A stretch of DNA of 64,000 nt from Actinomycetes bacterium (GTDB lineage: Bacteria; Actinomycetota; Actinomycetes; Mycobacteriales; Mycobacteriaceae). The translations under genes and the position numbers were made by a program. Below are positions 8,515 through 17,609 of the stretch, in pieces. Every line of letters begins with the position of its first letter. Position 1 is the first letter of the stretch. The notes below the pieces were generated by a model. That model saw nothing but the letters and a program-made list of their open reading frames with translations. It was not told the origin of the DNA and ran no database searches. The DNA is taken from assembly GCA_023418505.1 (NCBI GenBank), contig JAEZZR010000015.1:124001-188000 (forward strand), in the 5' to 3' direction.

Positions 8515-8766
8515 ATGAACGACGTCATTCTCGCCGCTCAGGATCAAATCGCAGCTGTTGACACCAACGCTGGCCTGAAGACCATTGGTTACGGTCTGTC
8601 CACCCTGGGTCCAGGTCTTGGTATCGGCATCCTTGCTGGTAAGACCGTTGAGGGTATGGCACGTCAGCCAGAGATGGCCGGCCAGTTGCGTACCACCATG
8701 TTCCTGGGTATTGCATTCACCGAGGCACTTGCACTGATTGGCCTCGTTGCCGGCTTCGTATTCTAA
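8515..8766 (+). CDS. atpE: ATP synthase subunit c (Fo rotor ring)
   Basis: Hairpin of two membrane helices; oligomers form the rotating ring. The proton-carrying carboxylate is Glu70 in FTEALALIGL of helix 2, and the polar loop is Arg-Gln-Pro at 50-52, which contacts gamma and epsilon. Helix 1 carries the glycine-rich GPGLGIGILAG. The length is 83 residues, normal for actinobacteria. GAAAGGGA precedes the ATG. A 153-base gap separates it from atpB, and its strong ribosome site suits the high copy number of c in the complex. Confidence 0.97.
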   Translation: MNDVILAAQDQIAAVDTNAGLKTIGYGLSTLGPGLGIGILAGKTVEGMARQPEMAGQLRTTMFLGIAFTEALALIGLVAGFVF

Positions 8767-8799
8767 GTCCGGACCTTATAAGCGGAAGACACGTAAACC

Positions 8800-9363
8800 A
8801 TGACTGATTTCATCTACTTACTAGCGGAAAGTGAGTTGCCCCTAGAGGGACAAATCAACCCACTGTTCCCGAAGAACTATGACATCGTCTGGTCTATTGT
8901 CCCGCTGGTAGTTATCTTGATTCTTTTTTGGAAGTTCGTACTTCCGAAGTTTCAAGAGGTCCTGACCGAGCGGGAGGACCGGATTGAGGGTGGCATTGAG
9001 CGCGCTGAAGCCGCTCAGGCCGAAGCTAAAGCTGCCCTCGAGAAGTACAACAGCCAGCTCGCTGAGGCCCGTACCGAGGCTGCAAAGATTCGTGACGAAG
9101 CCCGTACTCAGGGACAGCGCATCATCGCAGACGCTACGACCAAGGCCAATGACGAGAGCGCCCGGATTGTTGAAGCTGGAGAAAAGCAGCTGCTTGCTTC
9201 GCGCGAACAGGTGGTAGCAGAGCTGCGGAAAGAAATGGGACAGAACTCGATTAACTTGGCAGAGCGTCTGCTGGGTCAAGAGCTGTCTAGCGACGTTCGT
9301 AATTCTTCGAGCATCGATTCTTTCCTCTCTGACCTTGACACCGTGGCATCGAACGGAAAGTAG
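8800..9363 (+). CDS. atpF: ATP synthase subunit b (peripheral stalk)
   Basis: Single membrane helix near 31-48 (IVWSIVPLVVILILFW), followed by a long charged, Ala/Glu/Arg-rich amphipathic coiled coil from about 55 to 165 (RIEGGIERAEAAQAEAKAALE...), which dimerises and links the membrane sector to F1 through delta. The length of 187 residues is usual. It follows atpE after 33 bases, and atpH begins five bases after its stop. Corynebacteria keep b and delta as separate genes, unlike mycobacteria, where a second b is fused to delta; this window shows the separate arrangement. Confidence 0.95.
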   Translation: MTDFIYLLAESELPLEGQINPLFPKNYDIVWSIVPLVVILILFWKFVLPKFQEVLTEREDRIEGGIERAEAAQAEAKAALEKYNSQLAEARTEAAKIRDEARTQGQRIIADATTKANDESARIVEAGEKQLLASREQVVAELRKEMGQNSINLAERLLGQELSSDVRNSSSIDSFLSDLDTVASNGK

Positions 9364-9368
9364 GCGAC

Positions 9369-10184
9369 ATGCACGCAGCTAGCCGCGAATCACTGGCGTT
9401 GCTCAATGCACGTTTGGATGAAGCTGTTGCTTCTACCGATACGGTTGCCGTCGCAGCACAGACCGGTTCCGAGCTTTTCGACGTAGTCGAGGTACTTGAC
9501 TCCGACCGCGGTCTGCGTGTCGCTGTCGCCGATCAGTCGGCAACGGCGGAAAAGCGCACTGAGATTATCCAGTCGCTATTCACGGGCAAGGTTTCCGAGA
9601 CAACGCTGAAGGTTGTCACCGATGCAGTAGCACAGGCGTGGTCTACTCCTCGCGAGCTTCGCGACGGATTGGTATCGCTTGGTCGCCGAGCACTATTGCG
9701 CTCGGCTGAGGCACAAGGCCAACTGGAAACAGTGGAATCCGAGTTGTTCCAGCTGTCCGTGTTGTTGGTCAAGCAGCCACAGTTTGAGCAGCTGTTGGCA
9801 GATAAGAGCGCTTCGGCTGATGCCAAGCGTGGTCTGTTTGCCTCTGTGCTCTACGGCAAAGTCACCTCTGTAACTGAAATTTTGGCTTTGCAGGCAGTAG
9901 CGCGCCCACAGAAGCGTCCGGCGGATGACCTCGAGGCATTGTCGCGTCAGGCAGCCGCGTTGCGTGATCGAGTGGTAGCTCGTGTTACTAGTGCAACTGC
10001 GTTAAGCGACCAGCAGACCGAGGCGTTGACGGAAAAGCTTGGCCGGATTTATGGCGAGCAAGTTTCTATCCACTCTGTTATCGATAAGTCGGTACTAGGT
10101 GGGTTGGTAGTCCGTGTTGGTGATGAAGTCATCGACGGTTCCCTGGCTGGAAAGCTAGAGAAGCTACGCGTTGGCCTTGGCTGA
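9369..10184 (+). CDS. atpH: ATP synthase subunit delta (OSCP)
   Basis: Connects the top of the alpha3beta3 hexamer to the b stalk. The C-terminal signature VDKSVLGGLVVRVGDEVIDGSLAGKLEKLR is the conserved OSCP/delta motif (IDKSVLGGLVVRVGDEVID here). At 271 residues it is longer than the 175-180 of Escherichia coli, as usual for actinobacteria that carry an extra N-terminal helical part. ATG 9369 follows the atpF stop by five bases, suggesting coupled translation. Confidence 0.95.
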   Translation: MHAASRESLALLNARLDEAVASTDTVAVAAQTGSELFDVVEVLDSDRGLRVAVADQSATAEKRTEIIQSLFTGKVSETTLKVVTDAVAQAWSTPRELRDGLVSLGRRALLRSAEAQGQLETVESELFQLSVLLVKQPQFEQLLADKSASADAKRGLFASVLYGKVTSVTEILALQAVARPQKRPADDLEALSRQAAALRDRVVARVTSATALSDQQTEALTEKLGRIYGEQVSIHSVIDKSVLGGLVVRVGDEVIDGSLAGKLEKLRVGLG

Positions 10185-10239
10185 CAGAGAAGTTTGTGAA
10201 GAAAACTCAATTAGATAGATTATCGAGAGCAGGAAGAAC

Positions 10240-11883
10240 ATGGCGGAGCTGACGATCTCCTCCGACGAGATCCGTAGCGCGATTGCGAACTACACCTCGA
10301 GCTACTCCCCGGAGGCCTCCCGTGAGGAGGTCGGCGTGGTCATCAGTTGTGCTGATGGTATTGCGCAGGTTGCGGGTATGCCGTCGGTTATGACCAACGA
10401 GCTGCTCGAATTCCCAGGTGGCGTTATTGGCGTCGCACAGAACTTGGATACCGACAAGATCGGTGTGGTAGTCCTGGGTAACTTCGAGTCTCTAGCTGAA
10501 GGCGACGAGGTAAAGCGCACGGGTGACGTCCTATCCATTCCGGTTGGGGATAATTTCCTTGGCCGCGTTATTAACCCACTAGGCCAGCCAATTGACGGCC
10601 TAGGCGATATTGAGGCTGAAGAGGATCGTGTCCTCGAGCTGCAGGCACCATCGGTGTTGCAGCGTCAGCCAGTTGAAGAGCCAATGGCTACCGGCATCAA
10701 GGCAATTGATGCGATGACGCCTATTGGCCGCGGTCAGCGCCAGTTGATCATTGGTGACCGTAAGACTGGTAAGACGGCCGTTTGTATCGACACCATTTTG
10801 AACCAGAAGGCCAACTGGGAATCCGGCGATCCTAAGCAGCAGGTTCGTTGTATTTACGTTGCTATTGGCCAGAAGGGTTCGACCATTGCTGGTGTGCGCC
10901 AGACCCTCGAGGAGCAGGGTGCACTGGATTACACCACCATTGTGGCTGCTCCAGCTTCGGACGCTGCAGGCTTTAAGTGGCTGGCTCCGTTTGCAGGTGC
11001 GGCTTTAGGACAGCACTGGATGTACCAGGGCAAGCATGTTCTGGTTATTTACGATGACTTGACGAAGCAGGCTGAAGCTTATCGTGCGATTTCCTTGCTG
11101 TTGCGTCGTCCGCCAGGTCGCGAAGCTTACCCAGGCGACGTGTTCTACTTGCACTCTCGCTTGCTAGAGCGTGCTGCAAAGCTTTCCGACGATATGGGTG
11201 CAGGTTCGCTAACCGCGTTGCCTATTATTGAGACCAAGGCTAACGACGTCTCGGCGTTTATTCCTACGAACGTTATTTCGATTACCGACGGCCAGGTGTT
11301 CTTGGAGTCGGACCTGTTCAACCAGGGTGTCCGTCCGGCAATTAACGTTGGTGTGTCGGTGTCCCGTGTGGGTGGTGCCGCTCAGACCAAGGGTATGAAG
11401 AAGGTTTCCGGTAACTTGCGTCTGGACTTGGCGTCCTACCGGGACTTGGAAGCTTTCGCGATGTTCGCTTCCGACTTGGATGATGCTTCGAAGCGTCAGC
11501 TGGAGCGCGGTCAGCGCCTGGTTGAGCTGCTGAAGCAGAAGGAAAACCACCCTCAGCCAGTGGAATACCAGATGGTGTCTATCTGGTTGGCTGGCGAAGG
11601 TGAATTCGACGATGTTCCAGTTGAGGACGTACGTCGTTTCGAAGCTGAGCTGATGGAATACCTGCAGGATTCGGAAAAGGCTGCTTTCGAGCAGATCGCC
11701 GGTGGTACGCCACTGTCCGATGAATCGAAGGAAGCTTTGGCCAAGGGCACCGCATCGTTTAAGAAGTCTTTCCAGACCTCTGAAGGTGCTCCGTTGGTTT
11801 CCGAGGCTCCAGCAGAACCTTTGGATGAAAACGACCGTCAGCGCCAACGGATTTCGGTTCAGCGCAACACCGCTAAGAAGTAG
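10240..11883 (+). CDS. atpA: ATP synthase subunit alpha
   Basis: Non-catalytic nucleotide-binding subunit of F1. The P-loop is GDRKTGKT at 172-179, and the arginine-finger region is in the conserved PAINVGVSVSRVGGAAQ segment. The length is 547 residues; the last 40 form a polar tail (EAPAEPLDENDRQRQR) of the kind seen in actinobacterial alpha subunits, where a C-terminal extension is reported to inhibit ATP hydrolysis. That role is inferred here from the family. AGCAGGAAGA precedes the ATG. Confidence 0.98.
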   Translation: MAELTISSDEIRSAIANYTSSYSPEASREEVGVVISCADGIAQVAGMPSVMTNELLEFPGGVIGVAQNLDTDKIGVVVLGNFESLAEGDEVKRTGDVLSIPVGDNFLGRVINPLGQPIDGLGDIEAEEDRVLELQAPSVLQRQPVEEPMATGIKAIDAMTPIGRGQRQLIIGDRKTGKTAVCIDTILNQKANWESGDPKQQVRCIYVAIGQKGSTIAGVRQTLEEQGALDYTTIVAAPASDAAGFKWLAPFAGAALGQHWMYQGKHVLVIYDDLTKQAEAYRAISLLLRRPPGREAYPGDVFYLHSRLLERAAKLSDDMGAGSLTALPIIETKANDVSAFIPTNVISITDGQVFLESDLFNQGVRPAINVGVSVSRVGGAAQTKGMKKVSGNLRLDLASYRDLEAFAMFASDLDDASKRQLERGQRLVELLKQKENHPQPVEYQMVSIWLAGEGEFDDVPVEDVRRFEAELMEYLQDSEKAAFEQIAGGTPLSDESKEALAKGTASFKKSFQTSEGAPLVSEAPAEPLDENDRQRQRISVQRNTAKK

Positions 11884-11937
11884 ACGGGGCGTGACTTTGA
11901 AATGACCGTTATCGCAACAGAAGGGAGGCTGTAGGAC

Positions 11938-12915
11938 ATGGCGAATCTTCGTGAACTTCGAGCCCGCATCAAGTCGGTGAACTCGACGAAGAAGATCACC
12001 AAGGCCCAGGAGCTCATCGCGACCTCGCGCATTACCAAGGCGCAGCGTCGAGTTGCGGATTCGCAGCCTTATGCTGACGAGATCGAAAAGGTCATCGGCC
12101 GCCTGGCTTCTGCATCTTCGTTGGAGCATCCAATGCTTCGCGAAAAGGAAGGCCCGAAGCGCGTTGCAGTGCTAGTTGTTACTAGCGACCGCGGTATGTG
12201 CGGTGGTTACAACCACAACGTGTTGAAGAAGGCTGCTGAACTACGCGCTACCCATGAAGCTGCTGGAAATGAAGTGTCGCTCTACGTCACCGGACGCAAG
12301 GGCATCGCTTACTATGATTTCCGCCAGATTCCACTAGTGGGAACGTGGGAAGGTTTCTCCCAGGATCCTGCTTACGACGAAACCCATGATGTTCGCCGCC
12401 ACTTGATCGATGGCTTTGAGGCCAGCGGTGAGGGGGAAGCTAAGTATCGTGAAGGTTTGCGGGTAGCCCAAGGTACCCCTGTGGCTGGTTTTGACCAGGT
12501 AGATGTGGTCTACACCCAGTTTGTTTCGATGTTGAAGCAGACCCCGCAGGTACACCAGTTGCTGCCGATCGAGCCCGTCTATGATGAACGCGAAATCGAC
12601 TTAGGTCCAGACATGTTGTCTGATGGTGGCAATGTCACCGCAGACTACGAGTTCGAACCTGACGCAGATACTTTGCTGGCAGAGCTGCTGCCACAGTACG
12701 TATCGCGCTCGTTATTTGCGATCATGCTTGATGCTGCTGCCTCTGAGTCGGCAGCACGACGCAACGCGATGAAGTCTGCTACTGACAATGCAACCGAGTT
12801 GGTCAAGGATCTCTCCCGTGTGGCTAACCAGGCACGTCAGGCGCAGATTACTCAGGAAATTACAGAAATCGTCGGTGGCGCCGGTGCGCTCGACGACAGC
12901 GGAGAAAGTGACTAG
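11938..12915 (+). CDS. atpG: ATP synthase subunit gamma
   Basis: Central rotor shaft. The N-terminal helix ANLRELRARIKSVNSTKKITKAQELIA and the C-terminal helix ending near VNQARQAQITQEITEIVGGAGAL form the coiled coil inside the alpha3beta3 ring. The central Rossmann-like part shows the family motif TSDRGMCGGYN. The length is 325 residues, slightly above the 290-300 usual, through an insert near 200-240 (DLGPDMLSDGGNVTADYEFEPDAD), a common actinobacterial feature. GGGAGG lies ahead of the ATG. Confidence 0.97.
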   Translation: MANLRELRARIKSVNSTKKITKAQELIATSRITKAQRRVADSQPYADEIEKVIGRLASASSLEHPMLREKEGPKRVAVLVVTSDRGMCGGYNHNVLKKAAELRATHEAAGNEVSLYVTGRKGIAYYDFRQIPLVGTWEGFSQDPAYDETHDVRRHLIDGFEASGEGEAKYREGLRVAQGTPVAGFDQVDVVYTQFVSMLKQTPQVHQLLPIEPVYDEREIDLGPDMLSDGGNVTADYEFEPDADTLLAELLPQYVSRSLFAIMLDAAASESAARRNAMKSATDNATELVKDLSRVANQARQAQITQEITEIVGGAGALDDSGESD

Positions 12916-12917
12916 AT

Positions 12918-14366
12918 ATGAGCGACTCGAGCATTGCTCTAGCAGAGCAGAATACAAGCTCGGCCGTTGGCCGGGTGGTGCGTGTCATCGGTGCCGTCGT
13001 CGACGTGGAGTTCCCGCGTAACGAATTGCCGGCACTGTACAACGCGTTGACCGTGGAAGTAACCCTTCCGTCGGTGGCAAAGACCATTGTGCTAGAGGTG
13101 GCACAGCACCTAGGTGACAACATGGTGCGTACCATCGCAATGGCACCTACGGATGGTTTGGTTCGTGGTGTTGATGTAACCGACACCGGCAAGCCAATTT
13201 CCGTTCCTGTGGGCGACGTAGTTAAAGGCCACGTCTTTAACGCACTGGGCGACTGCCTGGACGAGCCAGGTCTGGGCCGCGATGGCGAGCAGTGGGGCAT
13301 CCACCGCGAACCACCAGCCTTCGACCAGCTGGAAGGTAAGACCGAAATCCTAGAGACCGGCATTAAGGTCATCGACTTGCTGACCCCTTACGTGAAGGGC
13401 GGCAAGATTGGTTTGTTCGGTGGTGCAGGTGTGGGCAAGACCGTGCTGATCCAGGAGATGATTACTCGTATTGCTCGCGAGTTCTCCGGTACTTCGGTCT
13501 TCGCCGGTGTGGGTGAGCGTACCCGTGAAGGTACGGACCTCTTCCTGGAAATGGAAGAAATGGGCGTGTTGCAAGACACCGCCCTGGTCTTCGGCCAGAT
13601 GGACGAGCCACCAGGAGTTCGTATGCGCGTGGCTCTGTCGGGTCTGACCATGGCAGAGTACTTCCGCGACGTCCAGCACCAGGACGTGTTGTTGTTCATC
13701 GACAACATCTTCCGTTTCACCCAGGCAGGCTCGGAAGTTTCCACCCTTCTAGGCCGTATGCCATCGGCTGTGGGTTACCAGCCAACCTTGGCAGACGAAA
13801 TGGGTGTGCTGCAGGAGCGTATTACTTCGACCAAGGGTCGTTCGATTACCTCGCTGCAGGCCGTTTACGTGCCAGCGGACGACTACACCGACCCAGCTCC
13901 GGCAACCACGTTCGCGCACTTGGATGCAACCACCGAACTTGACCGTTCGATCGCATCGAAGGGTATCTACCCAGCTGTGAACCCACTGACCTCTACCTCG
14001 CGTATCCTCGAGCCTGCAATTGTGGGCGAGGAGCACTACCGGGTAGCTCAGCAGGTGATTAACATTCTGCAGAAGAACAAGGAATTGCAGGATATTATCG
14101 CGATTCTGGGTATGGACGAATTGTCTGAAGAAGACAAGATCACTGTTCAGCGTGCCCGTCGTATCCAGCGCTTCTTGGGTCAGAACTTCTTCGTTGCAGA
14201 GAAGTTCACCGGTTTGCCAGGCTCCTACGTGCCTTTGAAGGACACCATCGAGGCATTCGACCGCATTTGTAAGGGCGACTTCGACAACTACCCAGAAATG
14301 GCTTTCGACGGCCTGGGTGGTCTCGACGACGTCGAAAAGAAGTACGCAGAAATGCAGAAGAAGTAA
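12918..14366 (+). CDS. atpD: ATP synthase subunit beta (catalytic)
   Basis: Catalytic subunit that makes ATP. P-loop GGAGVGKT at 168-175, the catalytic Glu in VGERTREG, Walker B in LLFIDNIFRFTQAGSEVS, and the DELSEED loop (visible as DELSEED in GMDELSEEDKITV) that couples to gamma. Its length, 482 residues, is standard. It begins two bases after the atpG stop, within a GAGAAAGTGACTAGAT context that gives a weak ribosome site, so translation is probably coupled to atpG. Confidence 0.98.
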   Translation: MSDSSIALAEQNTSSAVGRVVRVIGAVVDVEFPRNELPALYNALTVEVTLPSVAKTIVLEVAQHLGDNMVRTIAMAPTDGLVRGVDVTDTGKPISVPVGDVVKGHVFNALGDCLDEPGLGRDGEQWGIHREPPAFDQLEGKTEILETGIKVIDLLTPYVKGGKIGLFGGAGVGKTVLIQEMITRIAREFSGTSVFAGVGERTREGTDLFLEMEEMGVLQDTALVFGQMDEPPGVRMRVALSGLTMAEYFRDVQHQDVLLFIDNIFRFTQAGSEVSTLLGRMPSAVGYQPTLADEMGVLQERITSTKGRSITSLQAVYVPADDYTDPAPATTFAHLDATTELDRSIASKGIYPAVNPLTSTSRILEPAIVGEEHYRVAQQVINILQKNKELQDIIAILGMDELSEEDKITVQRARRIQRFLGQNFFVAEKFTGLPGSYVPLKDTIEAFDRICKGDFDNYPEMAFDGLGGLDDVEKKYAEMQKK

Positions 14367-14378
14367 GGGGCATACCTC

Positions 14379-14750
14379 ATGGCTGAAATCACCGCGGAAT
14401 TGGTTGCCGTGGAACGCAGGCTCTGGGAGGGCAAAGCCACCCAGGTAACTGCTGTGACCACTGAGGGTGAGATTGGCATTCTGCCCGGACACCAGCCACT
14501 GTTAGGCCAGTTGGTTAACAATGGCACGGTGTCTATTACCACTCCAGAAGGCGAGAAGCTTTACGCTGCAGTGGAGGGTGGATTTATCTCGGTATCTTCT
14601 GCCAAGATTTCTATCCTGGCTGACCGCGCTACGTGGGCTGATGAAGTTGATGTAGCAAAGGCAGAGGCTGATGCGAACTCGGATGACGAGGAAGTAAAAG
14701 CCCGCGCTCAAGGGCAGCTGCTAGCAGCAAAGCGCGCTAGTGGACGGTAA
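14379..14750 (+). CDS. atpC: ATP synthase subunit epsilon
   Basis: Rotor foot and regulator of ATP hydrolysis. The N-terminal ten-strand barrel is clear (VERRLWEGKATQVTAVTTEG, GEIGILPGHQPLLGQL, FISVSSAKISILADRA); the C-terminal helical hairpin is short. The length of 123 residues matches the family. It is the last gene of the operon and is followed 24 bases later by an intrinsic terminator. Confidence 0.96.
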   Translation: MAEITAELVAVERRLWEGKATQVTAVTTEGEIGILPGHQPLLGQLVNNGTVSITTPEGEKLYAAVEGGFISVSSAKISILADRATWADEVDVAKAEADANSDDEEVKARAQGQLLAAKRASGR

Positions 14751-14773
14751 CTACCCTTAGTACCGACCTAATT

Positions 14774-14815
14774 AAAACCGCTGAAAGGCCAACTGGCTGG
14801 ACAGCGGTTTTATTG
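14774..14815 (+). terminator. Intrinsic terminator of the atp operon
   Basis: AAAACCGCTG (14774-14783) pairs with CAGCGGTTTT (14802-14811); the loop contains a smaller GCCA/TGGC hairpin. The T run follows the stem. Confidence 0.85.
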
Positions 14816-14967
14816 TTATCCGGCTTAGGTGCGCTAGAATAGTGGAAATATCAAAATCCAATTAAATGTTTCCTGCTGTAACCAACCACCGACGATATCC
14901 CAGCCTGATTGTTTTCGCCGGTGGTTTCTAGTTTCCACCCATTCGAGTTGCAAGGATCGGTAGCACA

Positions 14968-15447
14968 ATGCCAGGGATGACTATTTTCATCGTTGTTGTA
15001 GGGCTATTCTTCGTTGTCGGAGGAGGCCTGGCTTTATGGCGGCTTACTGCGCTTCGATCCCAGGGTACGTCGATCATTATGCGTCCGCTGCCGGCCGCTG
15101 ATGGCGATGCCTGGCGTTATGGCGTGATGATGTACACAGATTGTGGCATCAAGATGTATAAGCTGCGTTCGCTGCGCCCAGGTCCAAATGTGGTGATTGC
15201 CCGTCACGATGTGGAAATTGTCTCTCGTCGAGAGCCAACAGACATCGAGGCGGGTTTTTTCGATCCTGGTTTGTCTGTGGTGGAGATCCAGTCCACGCAG
15301 TTGGGTAAGTGGGAGCTGGCGCTAACCAGTTCGGCTGATACTGCGTTGGTGGCGTGGGTGGAGTCTCGTCCGTCGTTGCGTCAGACCCGCGAGCTGCCTA
15401 CTAATATCGAGCGCCGCTTTCGTGCAGTCCGCGAACGTCGGGCTTAG
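14968..15447 (+). CDS. DUF2550 family membrane-anchored protein
   Basis: 159-residue protein with one N-terminal membrane helix (about 4-26, IFIVVVGLFFVVGGGLALW) and a soluble part with alternating strands (WRYGVMMYTDCGIKMYKLRSLRPGPNVV). This is the conserved actinobacterial DUF2550 protein that sits between the ATP synthase operon and nucS in many genomes. No catalytic motif is visible and no function is established. AAGGA is eleven bases before the ATG. nucS follows after nine bases. Confidence 0.85.
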   Translation: MPGMTIFIVVVGLFFVVGGGLALWRLTALRSQGTSIIMRPLPAADGDAWRYGVMMYTDCGIKMYKLRSLRPGPNVVIARHDVEIVSRREPTDIEAGFFDPGLSVVEIQSTQLGKWELALTSSADTALVAWVESRPSLRQTRELPTNIERRFRAVRERRA

Positions 15448-15456
15448 ACTGTAACA

Positions 15457-16146
15457 ATGCGTTTAGTGATTGCCGAGTGCACTGTTGACTTTGTAGGACG
15501 ACTAACAGCTCACCTACCTAAAGCTCGGCGCTTATTGCTTTTAAAGGCTGATGGTTCGATTTCGATTCATGCCGACGACCGCGCCTATAAGCCTCTGAAC
15601 TGGATGAATCCGCCGTGCACGCTGGTAGAAGAACCGGTACTCGACGAAGATGGCAATCCCACCGACGAACAACTGTGGGTGGTCTACGCCGGCAATAATC
15701 AGTTGCGGATTACGCTTTTCGACGTTATTTCCGATACCACCGTAGAGCTGGGTGAGGAACCCGGGCTGATTAAAGACGGCGTGGAAAAGCAGATGCAGGC
15801 ACTGCTCGCCGAGCATTTCGAGACTTTCGGTACTGGATGGCAGCTGATCAAACGTGAATATCCGACGGCGATTGGCCCGGTTGATTTGTTGGGGCGCAAT
15901 GCCCAAGGCGGCACAGTGGCCATTGAAGTAAAGCGCAATGGGCATATCGACGGAGTAGAGCAGCTAACCAGGTATCTCGAGATGCTCAATCGCGATGAAC
16001 TGCTCGCCCCCGTCCACGGCATCTTGGCAGCAGAAAAGATATCCAAGCAGGCGCGCACCTTGGCTATCGATCGCGGCATTGAATGCGTGGTGATTGATTA
16101 CGACGAACTGCGGGGCATGGAATCCAACGAGCTGCGGTTGTTCTGA
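15457..16146 (+). CDS. nucS: EndoMS/NucS mismatch-specific endonuclease
   Basis: Non-canonical mismatch repair nuclease that cuts both strands at G-T, G-G and T-T mismatches; it replaces MutS/MutL in most actinobacteria and many archaea. The RecB-like nuclease core has the catalytic Asp143 in GPVDLLGRN and the Glu157-Val-Lys159 pair (AIEVKRNG); the last four residues, LRLF (226-229), fit the short clamp-binding tail that couples NucS to the DNA polymerase sliding clamp. The N-terminal half is the DNA-binding and dimerisation domain. The length of 229 residues is typical. ATG 15457 lies six bases after TAGACT, so it may be leaderless. Confidence 0.95.
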   Translation: MRLVIAECTVDFVGRLTAHLPKARRLLLLKADGSISIHADDRAYKPLNWMNPPCTLVEEPVLDEDGNPTDEQLWVVYAGNNQLRITLFDVISDTTVELGEEPGLIKDGVEKQMQALLAEHFETFGTGWQLIKREYPTAIGPVDLLGRNAQGGTVAIEVKRNGHIDGVEQLTRYLEMLNRDELLAPVHGILAAEKISKQARTLAIDRGIECVVIDYDELRGMESNELRLF

Positions 16147-16496
16147 TGCCTAGGAAGAATCGTCGTCGGCAAGCTCCTAGTAATGCGCGCGGTGGTCGTA
16201 GTAATAAATCCCAGCGACGCGGAAGTGCGAGGCAGGGGTCGAACTCGGCGGCTGGAATGTTGTGGTCGAATACGCGCGTAGAATCCGGACCGGGACGGTT
16301 AGCGGACGAGGAATTTCAGGTGCGTCCGATTACGGGGGATCGGGCGACGAAGTGGTATCGGTGCCCTGGATGTAATCAGGAGATTCCGCCGGGGATTTCG
16401 CATATTGTGGCGTGGCCGGTGGATTATGGCCATCGGGCGGATGATCGCAGACATTGGCACACGAATTGTTGGCGCAGGCGTGCCCATCGGGGTTAG
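16146..16496 (+). CDS. Small basic protein with Cys/His cluster
   Basis: The start codon overlaps the nucS stop (TGATG), so the two are co-translated. The 116-residue protein has a strongly basic, Arg/Ser/Asn-rich N-terminus (1-35), followed by a compact segment with Cys73, Cys76, His86, His96, His103, His105 and Cys108, which could bind one zinc ion. Homologues next to nucS in corynebacteria are annotated only as hypothetical or ATP/GTP-binding; I see no P-loop. The link to nucS suggests a DNA-related role, but this is inference. Confidence 0.7.
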   Translation: MPRKNRRRQAPSNARGGRSNKSQRRGSARQGSNSAAGMLWSNTRVESGPGRLADEEFQVRPITGDRATKWYRCPGCNQEIPPGISHIVAWPVDYGHRADDRRHWHTNCWRRRAHRG

Positions 16497-16527
16497 TAGC
16501 TAGGTTCGAGGCCACCGGCTGGGTTAG

Positions 16528-16533
16528 TAAGAT
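16528..16533 (+). promoter_or_regulatory. Candidate -10 box, leaderless start of thioredoxin-like gene
   Basis: TAAGAT ends eight bases before ATG 16542. Confidence 0.4.
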
Positions 16534-16541
16534 CGAGGGCT

Positions 16542-17609
16542 ATGAATAGCCGAAGCCAGAACCACCAGCACAGCCACGCGCATGGACAACACAGTCACGC
16601 GCATGGACATCAGCATCGCGAGTGCAGCACCCCGCCGCCACCTCCAGGCACCGTTGATTTGGCGGAAATGCAGCAGCGCGCGCAACAGCAGGCGCAAGCG
16701 AAGCAAGAGCAGGAAAATCGACTCAATGATGCTTCGGAAAATGGCATTGCGCCGGTTGTGGAGATCACGCTAGAAAACCTGCAGTCCGATGTGGTGCTGC
16801 GCAGTGAGCAGGTGCCAGTCATTGTGGTGATTGGCGGTGCAGCAGCGCCAGAATCGGTGCGGTTGCGCAATACACTGAGCGAAAAGGCTCGGCAGGCTGG
16901 GTTGCACTGGCTGTTGGCCGTGGTTGACGCGGATACGCAGCCTCAGGTGGCACAGGCGTTTGGCGTGCAGCAGCTGCCTACCGTGGTTGCGGTTGCGATG
17001 GGGTCTCCCATTGGCATGTTTGCTGGCGAGAAAACCTCCGATTGGCTCGACCAGTGGTTGGCACAGGTGTTAGAGGCAACTAGTGGGCGGCTCAAAGGGC
17101 TTCCAGCTGGTTCGATTATGGCTGGCGACGAAGGAGCAGCCGGCAGCACAGCTGAACAGTCCGTGGATGTGTTCGGCAATCCGGTTCCAACCGATGATCC
17201 GCGTCTTGCCCAAGCTGAAGAACTCTTTACCGAGGGCAATTTCGGCGAAGCACTAGAGGTCTACGACCAGATTCTGGCCTCTGAGCCTGCAAACACAGCG
17301 CTGAAGAATACGCGCACGAAAGTAGCGTTTTTCGCTCGGGCGCAGCAGATTGATCGCAGCTCGGATCCGATTGCGCGGGCAGATGCCGCTCCCGACGATG
17401 TGGCGTTAGCGCTGGATGCAGCGGATGTAGAAATGCTGCTGGGCTCACCGGAGCAGCCATTGGAGCGGCTACTAGAACTACTGCCGAAGGTCTTCGGCGA
17501 CGAGCGCGAGCAAGTTCGCCAGCGTTTGCTGGATCTTTTAGGGCTTTTCGACACCGGCGATCCGATCGCGCTGCAAACGCGACAGCGGATGGCTAGCGTG
17601 CTGTTTTAG
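16542..17609 (+). CDS. Thioredoxin-like protein with TPR-type C-terminus (YbbN/CnoX-like)
   Basis: 355 residues. The first 27 are His-rich (QNHQHSHAHGQHSHAHGHQH), then a Gln/Ala coiled stretch, then a thioredoxin fold (about 72-180: VEITLENLQSDVVL..., LLAVVDADTQPQVAQAFGVQQLPTVVAV) that lacks the CxxC redox pair, and a helical C-terminal part (about 205-350) with tetratricopeptide-like helices (LAQAEELFTEGNFGEALEVYDQIL). This architecture matches YbbN/CnoX, a chaperone-like co-factor, and the mycobacterial thioredoxin-domain protein in the same class. The redox-inactive fold is normal for the family. The His-rich head could bind metal; that is inference. The gene end is tandemly duplicated over 13 bases. 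Confidence 0.85.
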   Translation: MNSRSQNHQHSHAHGQHSHAHGHQHRECSTPPPPPGTVDLAEMQQRAQQQAQAKQEQENRLNDASENGIAPVVEITLENLQSDVVLRSEQVPVIVVIGGAAAPESVRLRNTLSEKARQAGLHWLLAVVDADTQPQVAQAFGVQQLPTVVAVAMGSPIGMFAGEKTSDWLDQWLAQVLEATSGRLKGLPAGSIMAGDEGAAGSTAEQSVDVFGNPVPTDDPRLAQAEELFTEGNFGEALEVYDQILASEPANTALKNTRTKVAFFARAQQIDRSSDPIARADAAPDDVALALDAADVEMLLGSPEQPLERLLELLPKVFGDEREQVRQRLLDLLGLFDTGDPIALQTRQRMASVLF

